A stretch of 64,000 nucleotides of DNA from Chryseolinea lacunae. GTDB taxonomy: Bacteria > Bacteroidota > Bacteroidia > Cytophagales > Cyclobacteriaceae. The stretch is from NCBI RefSeq assembly GCF_016735595.1, contig NZ_JAERRB010000012.1, positions 62,001 through 126,000 on the forward strand, given 5' to 3'. Positions 1 to 9,100 of this stretch are shown piece after piece. The first letter of the stretch is position 1. Every line of letters starts with the position of its first letter. Position numbers and translations under genes: made by a program. A model generated the notes under the pieces. The model was not told the origin of the DNA and did no database searches. It saw nothing but the letters and a program-made list of their open reading frames with translations.

Positions 1-385
1 AAAAATGGTCGGGATATATGGACCGGGTGACCAAAGCTTAAAATTCCCAACACGGAACGCCATCCAGGTACTTAATAGTCCAACCCGGATCTCCAGATCC
101 CTGAATCAATCTTCGAGGACTGCGAAGTTGAATTTGACCGAGGCCAAAGACAACGAAGCGATTAAGGCCGATTCGATTATGATTGAAAACCGTTAACGAC
201 TCATCAAACTTGTTTCAGATGTGCAGGCGGACCTCCGTCTCTGGCCGCCTTCACTCTCACCATCGTCTTTCTAGCCGTTGAATCGACAGCCTCCAACTTA
301 TCCCCCAGTTTGTGGGGATTTATTGTTATCCCGTTAACGTGATACCCTGATCTCCTTCCCATAAGCAAAATAATTTCATATTTAT
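1..385. other. Left-edge region without a recognisable gene
   Basis: I find no convincing coding sequence in the first 385 bases. The only plus-strand open frame (5-196, 63 codons) has no family resemblance. The minus strand is broken by stops. It may be the tail of an intergenic region or a decayed gene whose other end lies outside the window. Confidence 0.5.
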
Positions 386-421
386 TTTGCGAAACCTATC
401 AGTTGCGCATATATTTGCAAC
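386..421 (+). promoter_or_regulatory. Bacteroidota-type promoter with putative ArsR operator
   Basis: TTTG (386-389), a 20-bp spacer and TATATTTG (410-417) match the Bacteroidota -33/-7 consensus TTTG...TAnnTTTG exactly. A perfect inverted repeat GTTGC-N10-GCAAC (402-406 and 417-421) straddles the -7 box, which is where an ArsR-family repressor would block polymerase. The promoter match is seen directly; the operator role is inferred from position and symmetry. Confidence 0.7.
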
Positions 422-454
422 CGATTCGTTGCTCATTTAAACCAAACAGCTCCA

Positions 455-775
455 ATGAGAAGAGATATTTTTCAGGCCATTGCAGACCCCACGCGACGGG
501 CCATCATCACCTTGATTGCTTTGCAAGCCATGACACCAAATGCCATTGCCGAAAACTTTAACACGACACGGCAAGCGGTTTCCAAACACCTGCGCATACT
601 CACCGAATGCGAACTGGTGAAACAGGAACAACACGGGAGAGAAATTTATTACTCCCTGGAAATTGAAAAAATGAAAGAGGTTGACATCTGGATGGACCAA
701 CTGCGGAAAATTTGGGAAAGCCGTTTTGTTCAACTCGGTCAAGTATTATCAACCATGAGAAAACAAAAAAAATGA
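455..775 (+). CDS. ArsR-family winged-helix transcriptional regulator
   Basis: This 106-residue protein opens with [16 protein letters not shown], the typical first helix of ArsR-type repressors paired with AHSA1/SRPBCC genes. The recognition helix region is [18 protein letters not shown] (about residues 38-55), followed by a short beta-wing (REIYYSL). There is no obvious cysteine metal site, so it is probably not a metal sensor. It probably represses its own operon: the next gene overlaps it by 4 bp (ATGA), indicating translational coupling. It is a close paralogue of the regulator at 33427-33756. Ligand unknown. Confidence 0.9.
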   Translation: MRRDIFQAIADPTRRAIITLIALQAMTPNAIAENFNTTRQAVSKHLRILTECELVKQEQHGREIYYSLEIEKMKEVDIWMDQLRKIWESRFVQLGQVLSTMRKQKK

Positions 776-1272
776 AAAACACTTCGCTCTTCGATTTTAT
801 TGTTGACAAACCAACAAAAACGGTATCCATAAACATGGAGTTTGATGCCGACCTTTCACTGGTGTGGGATGCTTTCACAAAACCAGAAATCCTCGATCAA
901 TGGTATGCCCCCAAACCCTTTCTTTCGAAAACAAAACACATGGACTTCAAAGTTGGAGGCCGGAGGTTTTATGCGATGGTAAGTCCCGATGGACAAGAAA
1001 GTTGGGGCCTTCAAAAATATACTTCCATTACCCCAAAAACCAACTTCAAAATGCTCAACGCATTTGCTGACAAAGACGAGAACCCGCAGTTGCCCGGTTC
1101 TGATTGGGATTTGAATTTTAGTGAACAAGACGGAGCCACAACCGTCAACATCAACATTTATAATGAATCTGCAGAGCGTTTCGAAAGAGTACTTGCCGGC
1201 GGCTTCAAAGAAGGAATGACGGCGACACTTGAAAACCTGAGAGCCCTATTGGCCACGTTATCGAAGAAGTGA
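772..1272 (+). CDS. SRPBCC / AHSA1-domain protein
   Basis: The 166-residue product is a START-like helix-grip domain. It contains the family pattern [24 protein letters not shown] (split here around residues 23-46), then [14 protein letters not shown], and a long C-terminal helix ([19 protein letters not shown]). Such proteins bind hydrophobic ligands or act as co-chaperone-like domains; the substrate is not predictable. The chosen start at 772 is the ATG overlapping the stop of the ArsR gene; an upstream in-frame start at 712 would lie inside that gene and is rejected. It forms a two-gene operon with the regulator. Confidence 0.88.
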   Translation: MKNTSLFDFIVDKPTKTVSINMEFDADLSLVWDAFTKPEILDQWYAPKPFLSKTKHMDFKVGGRRFYAMVSPDGQESWGLQKYTSITPKTNFKMLNAFADKDENPQLPGSDWDLNFSEQDGATTVNINIYNESAERFERVLAGGFKEGMTATLENLRALLATLSKK

Positions 1273-1289
1273 AATGCTGAAGAGGCCTT

Positions 1290-1343
1290 CACTCCCGCAC
1301 ATTGCCTTGCCAATCGGCAATGGCAATGTGCAGATGGGGAGTG
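1290..1343 (+). terminator. Long hairpin downstream of the ArsR-SRPBCC operon
   Basis: CACTCCC (1290-1296) pairs with GGGAGTG (1337-1343). Inside it GCACATTGCC (1297-1306) pairs with GGCAATGTGC, and TTGCC pairs with GGCAA around an AATC loop, with one bulged T and a short AGATG internal bulge. It is followed only by ATGTTTTG, a weak U-run, so it may be a terminator or an mRNA 3'-end stabiliser. A copy of a genomic palindromic repeat is also possible. Confidence 0.55.
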
Positions 1344-1437
1344 ATGTTTTGAACCTGACCCCAAAAGTGTGTTGTTTGTTTCTATCAATAAATCTTAGTC
1401 TCTTTACGGCCGATTCCTTTCACCAGGAACCAGCACT

Positions 1438-2229
1438 ATGGATTTTTCATCAGTAAGACTTGTAGCCTCCGATATGGATGGCACCCTCCTCAATACCAAA
1501 CACGAACTAAGCCCCGATTTTTTTACCGTATTCAATCGAATGCGAGCGAAGGGCATCCTGTTCTCTGCGGCCAGTGGAAGACAATATCAGAACCTCTACA
1601 ACTGTTTCCCCGGCATACAGGACGACATCATTTTCATTGCCGAGAATGGCAGCTATGTGATGTATCAGGGCGAAGAGCTTCACCTGCAGCAAATGGATCG
1701 CGATCTTACCCACGACATTCTGAAGCACTTAAAAAAGATGCCGAATGTGCTCACCATTCTTTGCGGTAAAAAAAGTGCCTACATCGACAACGAAGATCCT
1801 GCGTTTGTTGCACGACTGTCGATGTACTACGATCAATACGCTATCGTAGACAACCTCGCAGACGTGGACGATGACGAATTTCTGAAAATCGCCATCTGCG
1901 ACTTATCCGGCGCCGAACAAAACAGCTATCCTCATTTTTTGCAATACCAGAATGACCTGCAGATAAAAGTGTCGGGCAACGTATGGCTGGACCTTTCGCA
2001 CAAGCTGGCACACAAAGGAAAGGCACTCGATGTGGTGCAGCGAAAATTCGGAATTGCCCGCGAGCACACCATGGTGTTTGGCGACTACCTTAACGATGTT
2101 GAAATGATGGGTGAAGCGCACTTTAGTTTTGCCATGGAAAATGCTCACCCGGAAGTGAAACAGGCCGCGAAATTTATAGCCCGCAGCAACGACGATCGCG
2201 GCGTGCTGAGCATACTGCAACAACTGTAG
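1438..2229 (+). CDS. HAD-superfamily phosphatase, Cof-type (IIB)
   Basis: A 263-residue hydrolase. Motif I is ASDMDGTLL (nucleophile Asp12, general acid Asp14). Motif II is the Ser/Ala-Ala-Ser-Gly-Arg stretch FSAASGRQY. The lysine is in the SHKLAHKGKAL region, and motif IV is FGDYLNDVEMM with the metal-binding GD...ND. The large cap between motifs II and III fits subclass IIB (Cof/YbjI-like), which dephosphorylate sugar phosphates and cofactors. Length and all motifs are complete, so it should be active; the substrate cannot be read from sequence. It stands alone, 165 bp after the preceding operon. Confidence 0.9.
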   Translation: MDFSSVRLVASDMDGTLLNTKHELSPDFFTVFNRMRAKGILFSAASGRQYQNLYNCFPGIQDDIIFIAENGSYVMYQGEELHLQQMDRDLTHDILKHLKKMPNVLTILCGKKSAYIDNEDPAFVARLSMYYDQYAIVDNLADVDDDEFLKIAICDLSGAEQNSYPHFLQYQNDLQIKVSGNVWLDLSHKLAHKGKALDVVQRKFGIAREHTMVFGDYLNDVEMMGEAHFSFAMENAHPEVKQAAKFIARSNDDRGVLSILQQL

Positions 2230-2299
2230 GCATACGCGGGTCGGCATCCACATAGAAATACTCCTGTCTGTTTCAACGGCAATTCTTTACATTTATGTA

Positions 2300-2330
2300 T
2301 TGGATCAAAGTCCTTTGTTGGATAAGTTTA
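2300..2330 (+). promoter_or_regulatory. Probable promoter of the DoxX-like gene
   Basis: TTG (2300-2302), a 20-bp spacer and TAAGTTTA (2323-2330) give a 7/8 match to TAnnTTTG with the usual spacing. This predicts a leader of about 50 bases before the ATG at 2388. Confidence 0.45.
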
Positions 2331-2387
2331 GTCTGGCTTCAACGCCATATGGATAAAATCGACGGGTGACCATCAACTCAATTTTTT

Positions 2388-3101
2388 ATGAGTATCTCAG
2401 GCAGGCTTAACCATGCATATGACGAAGCAAAAGGAAACAAATGGCTTCGCTATTTTGCCGTATTCTGTCGCGTCGTGTTGGCGCTGGGTTTTATTCCCTC
2501 CGGGATTGTGAAAGTTATGGGCGAACGGTTTGCCAGCGGGCTATCGGTTAACCATCCGTTGGGGCATTACCTGGAAGCATTACACCGCACGGAATACTAC
2601 TACACCTTCATCGGCATTTCGCAGTTGCTCATTGCTGTTTTGTTGCTCATTCCAAGAACGGCGCTTCTTGGGGCACTAATGTATTTTCCCATTATCCTGA
2701 ACATTTGTATCCTGGCCTATGCCGTCCGGTTCGAAGGCACACGCATCACCACGCTGATGCTGCTGGCCAATATATTTTTATTGTGCTGGGACTACAACCG
2801 GATAAAACATATCCTACCCTTCAAGCAAACAAAAGAGGATGATTATCTGGCAAGAGAAAAACCGGTGAGCCACAAATTTCCGTCTTTGTTTTTCGGGGGT
2901 GTTTTTGTGATGATCGCTGCCGTAATAATCATAAACCATTTTATGTACGACATCCGGCCAGGCAATTCCCGCATTGAATGCACAAATGGATGTGCCGGCA
3001 ACAGCGACCCCAAGGCCTGCCTGGAATTTTGTGGTTGCATTCATGACCAGGGCAAACAGCTTCACGAGTGCCTGAATGAGTATGACAAAGCGAAAGAGTG
3101 A
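2388..3101 (+). CDS. DoxX-like membrane protein with Cys-rich C-terminal tail
   Basis: A 237-residue inner-membrane protein. The first about 145 residues contain four predicted membrane helices, including FAVFCRVVLALGFIPSGIVKVMG, the signature first helix of DoxX/DoxD-like proteins. A fifth hydrophobic segment (about 165-187) leads to a C-terminal tail with six cysteines (ECTNGCAG, KACLEFCGCIHD, HECLNEY), which probably face the periplasm and could form disulfides or bind metal. That tail is not part of the usual DoxX domain. Function unknown; DoxX proteins are often tied to redox or quinone chemistry (family knowledge). Confidence 0.75.
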   Translation: MSISGRLNHAYDEAKGNKWLRYFAVFCRVVLALGFIPSGIVKVMGERFASGLSVNHPLGHYLEALHRTEYYYTFIGISQLLIAVLLLIPRTALLGALMYFPIILNICILAYAVRFEGTRITTLMLLANIFLLCWDYNRIKHILPFKQTKEDDYLAREKPVSHKFPSLFFGGVFVMIAAVIIINHFMYDIRPGNSRIECTNGCAGNSDPKACLEFCGCIHDQGKQLHECLNEYDKAKE

Positions 3102-3309
3102 ATCAATAAGAGGTGAGAAACACGACCACTCCCCTCTTAACTTTCGTTACCTGACATTTGGAAACCTTAGGCCTCGTTACCATTAAACAATCAACGCTTA
3201 GGGTGGCGAAAGAAGTGGAAAGGACATGACCAAATGCCTACTCGGCATTCTCCGTATGGGTTTACTCCGGCGTGCAGATATTGAATAAATGTCTTATTTT
3301 CGCGCCGCA

Positions 3310-3753
3310 ATGAAGAGAATAATTGAATACAGGCGCCTTTTGGGCGTTGGCGAATCGGCCGATTTGAAAGAATTGAAGACCATTTACCGGAATTTCATGA
3401 AAGACTGGCATCCGGACAAGTTTCAGTCAGACGAGGAGAAAACCGCCGCCGAAGAGAAAAGCAGAGCGTTTATTGAGGCCTATCACTTTTTGGTGAGCAT
3501 AGCACCCGAAACACGCGAGCAGAAGCTGGAAGAGTACACCGCGGTGATCACGGCTTCCAAAATGACCGACTTTCAATACAAGGGTCAAACCCTTCAGGTC
3601 TATTTTACAGATGGCAGCGCATTCGAATATTTCGGTGTGCCCCGCAGTATCTACCTGAAACTGGTGAACGCAGAGTCGCCCGATCGTTTCGCCAGAAGAC
3701 ACATTTATAGCGATTTCATTTATAGAAAGGTGACGAAGGCGGTTGAGGCGTAA
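3310..3753 (+). CDS. J-domain protein with C-terminal KTSC domain
   Basis: The first about 65 residues are a J domain with the catalytic HPD tripeptide (residues 34-36, in KDWHPDKF), which stimulates DnaK ATPase. The C-terminal half (about 85-145) resembles the KTSC domain: a hydrophobic strand, TDGSAFEYFGVP, then a Tyr-Leu-Lys-Leu helix and an Arg-His-Ile segment. There is no G/F linker or zinc centre, so this is a type III J-protein. I prefer the ATG at 3310 to the in-frame one at 3289: the match to J domains begins there and TATTTTCG just upstream resembles a -7 box. Client unknown. Confidence 0.8.
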   Translation: MKRIIEYRRLLGVGESADLKELKTIYRNFMKDWHPDKFQSDEEKTAAEEKSRAFIEAYHFLVSIAPETREQKLEEYTAVITASKMTDFQYKGQTLQVYFTDGSAFEYFGVPRSIYLKLVNAESPDRFARRHIYSDFIYRKVTKAVEA

Positions 3754-3980
3754 GTGAGGTTGTCGCTCATTCTTTTCAGATTCCATCACCGCATGGCGAT
3801 GCCCGCTATCCTAACAGGTTTCATCTTTCCCCCGAAGAACGTGCTTGCCCAGCATCTCGATGTCAGGAATTTAATGGTAAAGCTCACAAACATACCGCTT
3901 GTTCCGGGAGCTGCTTTGATATGTTGTTTGATTGAATACTAAAAAAGAACGAAGGATTTACTGGACGGTAAAGTGACGTT

Positions 3981-4730
3981 TTACTTTTTTATAGCCTGCC
4001 AAATATTTAAAATAACCTTTTCAAAAACTTTATTATCTAAAGTGTGCATTTCAAACTGAACATCATTATCGTCAATGACATAAATATATTTTTCACTACG
4101 ATCAAAATGCAACGAAGAAACAGGAAATTCTAAAATTTTGACCTTCTTAAACGCTTTTGAATAATATACAATATCCTCAAAATATTGCTTTCTACCAGGA
4201 AAGTAGATACTATCAGAAGTCTTTAAATAAAATTTTGCACTAACCGAATTTTGCAATAATTGAATACTATCAACTACTGCAGAAGGATTTCTCTGATAGC
4301 CATTCCAAGTTTTTTCTCTTTCTTTTAAACTAAGTACAATTTCTTTTGGCAAATCATCCCTGTAAGGCTTGACACTTTTATTTTTTTCGGCAATATATTC
4401 TTCTGATGTTATACAAAATAGCGTATCTCCTTTCACTTTAATTATCTCTGGGTACACACCCGTGGCTCCTTTAAGCACTAAATTATGGTCACAAACAAGT
4501 AAATGAGGTGCATACTGATCGCCTCCATCTTTATATAAATCAAGCCAAATCAAATACCATTTATCAGTCTTTTTTATACTTTGAGTTTTTTTGAATAATT
4601 CAAAACTAATAGTGTCGCCTTTGGCACATTGCGCATATACATCATTCCTCTCTATTGGGGTAGATATAAAAGTGCATCCACTTAAAAATAACACTAGACA
4701 AAGGCAATAAGCCCAAGGTGTTTTTTTCAT
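3981..4730 (-). CDS. Orphan lipoprotein, unusually AT-rich
   Basis: The 249-residue product starts with a type II signal peptide: MKKTPWAYCLCLVLFLSGC, lipobox LSGC, lipidated Cys19. The rest is a soluble domain of short beta-strands with many Lys, Asp and Tyr; I recognise no family. Its codons are visibly richer in A and T than those of every neighbour, suggesting recent acquisition. I chose Met at 4730 over 4742 because it directly precedes the Lys-Lys of the signal peptide. It has no obvious operon partner. Confidence 0.75.
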   Translation of the reverse strand: MKKTPWAYCLCLVLFLSGCTFISTPIERNDVYAQCAKGDTISFELFKKTQSIKKTDKWYLIWLDLYKDGGDQYAPHLLVCDHNLVLKGATGVYPEIIKVKGDTLFCITSEEYIAEKNKSVKPYRDDLPKEIVLSLKEREKTWNGYQRNPSAVVDSIQLLQNSVSAKFYLKTSDSIYFPGRKQYFEDIVYYSKAFKKVKILEFPVSSLHFDRSEKYIYVIDDNDVQFEMHTLDNKVFEKVILNIWQAIKK

Positions 4731-4864
4731 AACTATTTCCATGGAGTATAGTGGCTTCTTATCATAATACTATTAGACACCTTGATTTGGGGCGTTTGCC
4801 TCCCTCCCCCAGAAAAAAGCTTTGACTTCGCGAAGAAGGTCGACGAACGTGACATTTATCGTCC

Positions 4865-6031
4865 TCATAAATAAGTCATCCACCACGCTTTGCTTTTCGC
4901 TTTGTAGTTCCCATACCAACGGCACGGAAAATAGAGTGCGGCAACCAGAAGCACCCACACAAAATATGCGCGCCACAAATTCGGGTCATATTCCGCAGGC
5001 CAATCTTTAGCCGATATAAAGGACAGATTAACGCCCTTACCAAACGACAAGGACGTCCATAAAAATGATGTAGCACTTATGATGGCAAGATGCGCGACAA
5101 AATAGAACAACGGCACCCGACCATACACGATCAGAACTTTTTTAGCGCTCGCCGAGATTCGTTCGGCATACGCCAATAGAATGCAGGCTATTCCCAGTGT
5201 TACGCTAAGAAACAAAAGTGACGGCGGCGACTTTGACACTTTCAAAAAAGAAAGCACCGTGAAAACCCCTCCCCTTTCCTGCACACTCCAGGGCAATGGA
5301 TCGGCGTAGAGGTTTACGAATCTCAATGCAAAAAAAAGAACAAGAGCGAAGATGCCTGTTCTTAGCAATAGTGAGTCACGTGTTTGTGAAGGGTAGAAAA
5401 ACCACTGCCCCACAACGTACCCCAAAAGCATCACACCCACCCAGGGCACAATGGCATAGGCGACTAAAATCGGCGGCTCACCTATGAAGAATGGGCCGTT
5501 ATGCAAAAAGGCAAACAGCATGTTTTCTGGCGAAACCTTTTCAATTGTTGGAAGGGCATCATGACCAACAATCATGGTCAGTGAGAGAATTATCTGAAGC
5601 CAACGTGGGAGCCAAACCAAGGCAGCCAGCAGGATCATGGAACACCCGATCGCCCAGATTACCGCAAGCAGCGTTAGTTCATATCCTTGTGTGAGAATGA
5701 AACTGACTACTAAAATCTCCACTGCGATCAGCCATAGTCCACGGGTGAAAAGAAACACACTTGTCTTTTTTAGATCAACACCCTTTTTGGAGTAGAGATA
5801 GATACTGACTCCGGAAAGGAATATGAACGTCGGGGCACAAAGATGGGTGATCCAACGGGTGAAGAACAAAAGCACGGAGGTTTGTGTCACATCGTCCGGG
5901 CGAAAGGCGGTGTAGCTAAAAAAGTCGCGAACATGATCGAGGGCCATAATAATCATAATCAAACCTCGCACGATGTCAATGGATTCGAGACGCGACTTGT
6001 TATTCCAGGAACCTTCTATTGATTCTGTCAT
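4865..6031 (-). CDS. HGSNAT/DUF1624-like membrane acyltransferase
   Basis: A 388-residue polytopic membrane protein with about ten hydrophobic segments. It begins with the family signature RLESIDIVRGLIMIIMALDH and VRDFF (about residues 14-36), which carries the conserved Arg-Gly and Asp-His. This region is shared with heparan-alpha-glucosaminide N-acetyltransferase-type and DUF1624 proteins, which move acetyl groups from cytoplasmic acetyl-CoA to substrates across the membrane. The substrate here is unknown. It stands alone, 85 bp upstream of the 3' end of the AAA+ ATPase operon. Confidence 0.82.
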   Translation of the reverse strand: MTESIEGSWNNKSRLESIDIVRGLIMIIMALDHVRDFFSYTAFRPDDVTQTSVLLFFTRWITHLCAPTFIFLSGVSIYLYSKKGVDLKKTSVFLFTRGLWLIAVEILVVSFILTQGYELTLLAVIWAIGCSMILLAALVWLPRWLQIILSLTMIVGHDALPTIEKVSPENMLFAFLHNGPFFIGEPPILVAYAIVPWVGVMLLGYVVGQWFFYPSQTRDSLLLRTGIFALVLFFALRFVNLYADPLPWSVQERGGVFTVLSFLKVSKSPPSLLFLSVTLGIACILLAYAERISASAKKVLIVYGRVPLFYFVAHLAIISATSFLWTSLSFGKGVNLSFISAKDWPAEYDPNLWRAYFVWVLLVAALYFPCRWYGNYKAKSKAWWMTYL

Positions 6032-6115
6032 ATGTGAAGATAACCGTTGTTGACCAAAAAGTGGTTACCCTCGCTTGCGTGACATTTTAAAAAAATGTAC
6101 AATTTCCCGATCACG

Positions 6116-9100
6116 TCATCGATCACCCTTGATCGCCTTTGCAATAGCCTCAAGATGTTCGTTGAACGAACTCAGTTGAATGAGCATCTTTCCTGAGGTG
6201 TCGCCTTCGTTCAACATTCCGAATTTGTTGTTCTTCACAAAGATCTCTTTGATTTGCTTCCAGCGTTTGTCTTGTTGTTCGTTGAAAAAGCCTGCGATCT
6301 CTTTCAGACGAAGCAGGTTGGCTTCGGCATCCGATGTCAGGGTTTGCGATTCGCCTTCGTAGTGGGAAAGAATGAGGGTGTTCACTTCTTCGGGATTCAT
6401 GAGGGGCACAACTTTGCCTGCCATCTTGTTCATGTTACGGTATGAGCCTTGCAGCTTGAAGGCCGGTTCGGTGCGATAGGCGTCTTTCATGGCGGCACTC
6501 GCAATGTATTGTTGGTTCACCAGCATCACCACGTCGCGAATGCGCATAATGTTTTTGAGCACGGCGATGGCGTCGTCTATTTCCTGTTGGTTGTAGTTTC
6601 CTTCGAGGTCCGGCAGCAGCTCGCTGTTTGTTTCCACGTAGCCGATAAGTTTGTAGAGATCATCAAAGCTGCGTGTGCTGATGCGTTGCAGGTAGCGATT
6701 CTCAGCCACACAGTTTTCGATCAGACTGAGTTTGAAAAGCTGATCGGAACTGCCGATCACATCACCGAGGTTATAGACGTCTGCACGGTTTGCCAGCATG
6801 TCGGGAATCTTGAATTGCTCTCCGCTCTCCGTATAGGGGTTGCCCGCCATCACCACGCAGAAACGTTTTCCGCGCAGGTCATAGGTTTTGCTTTCGCCCT
6901 CAAAAATGCCGTCCATTTTCCGCTGGCCATCGGCGAGCGATATAAACTTTTGCAGAAACTCCGGGCTGCAATGCTGGATGTCGTCGACATACAACATCAC
7001 GTTGTCGGCCATTTCAAACGAGAGATTTATTTTTTGAAGCTCCGCCCTCGCCCCCGACGTTGTGGCTTCCTGCGGGTCGATGGATGTGATGCTGTGGCCG
7101 ATGGTAGGTCCATTGATTTTCACAAAGTGAAGGCCCATGGTTTTTGCCAGGTATTCCATCAGGGTTGTTTTGCCATAGCCCGGTGGCGACACCAGCAACA
7201 ACATGCCCATGCGCGCCGTGCGTTTGTCGTCGCCCGCTGCGCCGATCTGCTTTGCCAGGTTGGCACCGATCAACGGGAAGTATACTTCGCTGATCAGGCG
7301 ATTGCGAACAAACGAGCTCAATACTTTTGGCTCCAGCTCGTTGATCTTTAACTGCTGGCGGTATGCCTGCACCAATTGTTCTTTGAGCTGGTTAAACGAT
7401 GTGAACGCAGGAACAATCGCGTCAAAATAGCGGCGCATCTTTTTCATGAAGTGATGGAAGTTCACCGTGTACTTCCCGTCACCCTGTATCACCGCATGGG
7501 TACCTCTTATGCCCGTAAGATCAACCGAATCTGCGGCAGCTCTTTCCCGGTATGCATGGTCTTTGAAAAGCAACAGGCACCCGGCTTCATCCACATATTG
7601 TTTATCGACCGTGACAGATTGCGTTTGAAGAAACGCGTGTAGCCAGCTTTGAATAATGTAAAACCGCTCGGCCGTGTCGAAACCGCTATTGCTTATCTCC
7701 TGCAAAAACAACGCTGTTCTTCGTTGTGCGTGCAAATATTCATCGAAGGCTTTTTTGAGATGCAGGGCCTGTTGGCTACACGTAAAAAACTTACCGGTCG
7801 AAAGTTCTGAATATAGATACTGCGCCACATCATTTACATCTACCGGTTCGTAGGCAATTTTGGCCTGCACAAACCGCGACGACAATTCTTCGCCCACAAA
7901 ACCTGCACGTTTGCTTTGCGGAAAACTTTCCTGTATGGAGTAGGCCGCCGTGATCAGTTGCTGGAGCTTGGTGCGTGAAGCCTCGTCCAATCCAAACCAG
8001 AACAGCTGCGCCGCTACCCGCACGGCAGGCGAAAACTGAAGGATGCCCAATTCGGCCTGCAGTTTTTTAAGCGCCTGATAGATGGCTGCAGCATCGATGT
8101 TGTGAACCCCTTTGAGATAGGCTGCGCCATAGTCGCGCTCCGTGCGATCGTTCAGAAACGTTTCGTGGTTCCATTGCTCGTTTTGCTGAAGACTTTCGAG
8201 ATAGGTTTGATAGGCGAGGTATTCGGAACGATAGACCTCCGCATTCTCCGATATCAATTCCTGCTCCCAGATGGCTCGATGCTGATAGAGCGATTCGGCG
8301 GCAACCTGCTTGTAGAAGCTTGTTCCCAAAAGATGAAAGTATAACTTCTCGTTTTTGCGAACGATAGTCAGGTCCAGCACTTGTTTGTTGACCACAAACT
8401 TGTTAGTGCCCAGTGCGATTATGTTCTGGCCATCAACAAAAAGATCGGTCTTGTCTTTGAGATTCCGCAGGGCGGTTTCCTGTGCAACCTTCACCAGGTT
8501 CTCCAGGTTTTCCGCTTTTGCCACGTCGCCGAACTCTTTTAACTCCGCCATCAGGTTACGCACCTTGTCTACCATCAGGTCTGTAGAAAAGAAAGCGTAG
8601 ATACTTTCCTTGTCGTTGAAGGACTGGGCTTTGTTTTCAATATTTTTCAGAACGCGCAAGCCCACCTGTTCCAGGGCGGTTGTCCGCTTGTTCAGTTGCG
8701 CAATCAGCATTTCCTTTTTGCCGTTGAAGGCCTTAATTACCTCGTCGCGTTTGTCGGCAATTTTAAGAACGAACTCGTCAAAGTCGGCAAACTTGCTTTC
8801 AAGGTCTTCGACCTGGATGCTCACCTTCGTAAAATATTCCTCACACTTTTCGGGCGAGGTGGAAAGATCGAGAAAGTTCACAATGCTCTGATCCAGCAAC
8901 GTGAGTTGTGCGTGGAACTGACCTGTCGATTCTTGCGCTCTCAGTGCCGTGGCAATGCGCACCAGCTCCGCCTTCACCTCGTTCAACGATGCAAAAATGA
9001 GCGAGATCTTTTCGACGATGCGCGTGGTTTGCGTGGTGTCTTCAATCTTCAGGCTGTTCAGAATATCGATAAGCATTTCCAGTCCACCGGAAATTTCTTT

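Noticed and set aside
6449-7351. A 300-codon plus-strand open frame opposite the AAA+ ATPase gene
   Set aside because: It is antisense to the AAA+ domain coding sequence with its Walker motifs, has no recognisable domain and shows low-complexity His/Val-rich composition.
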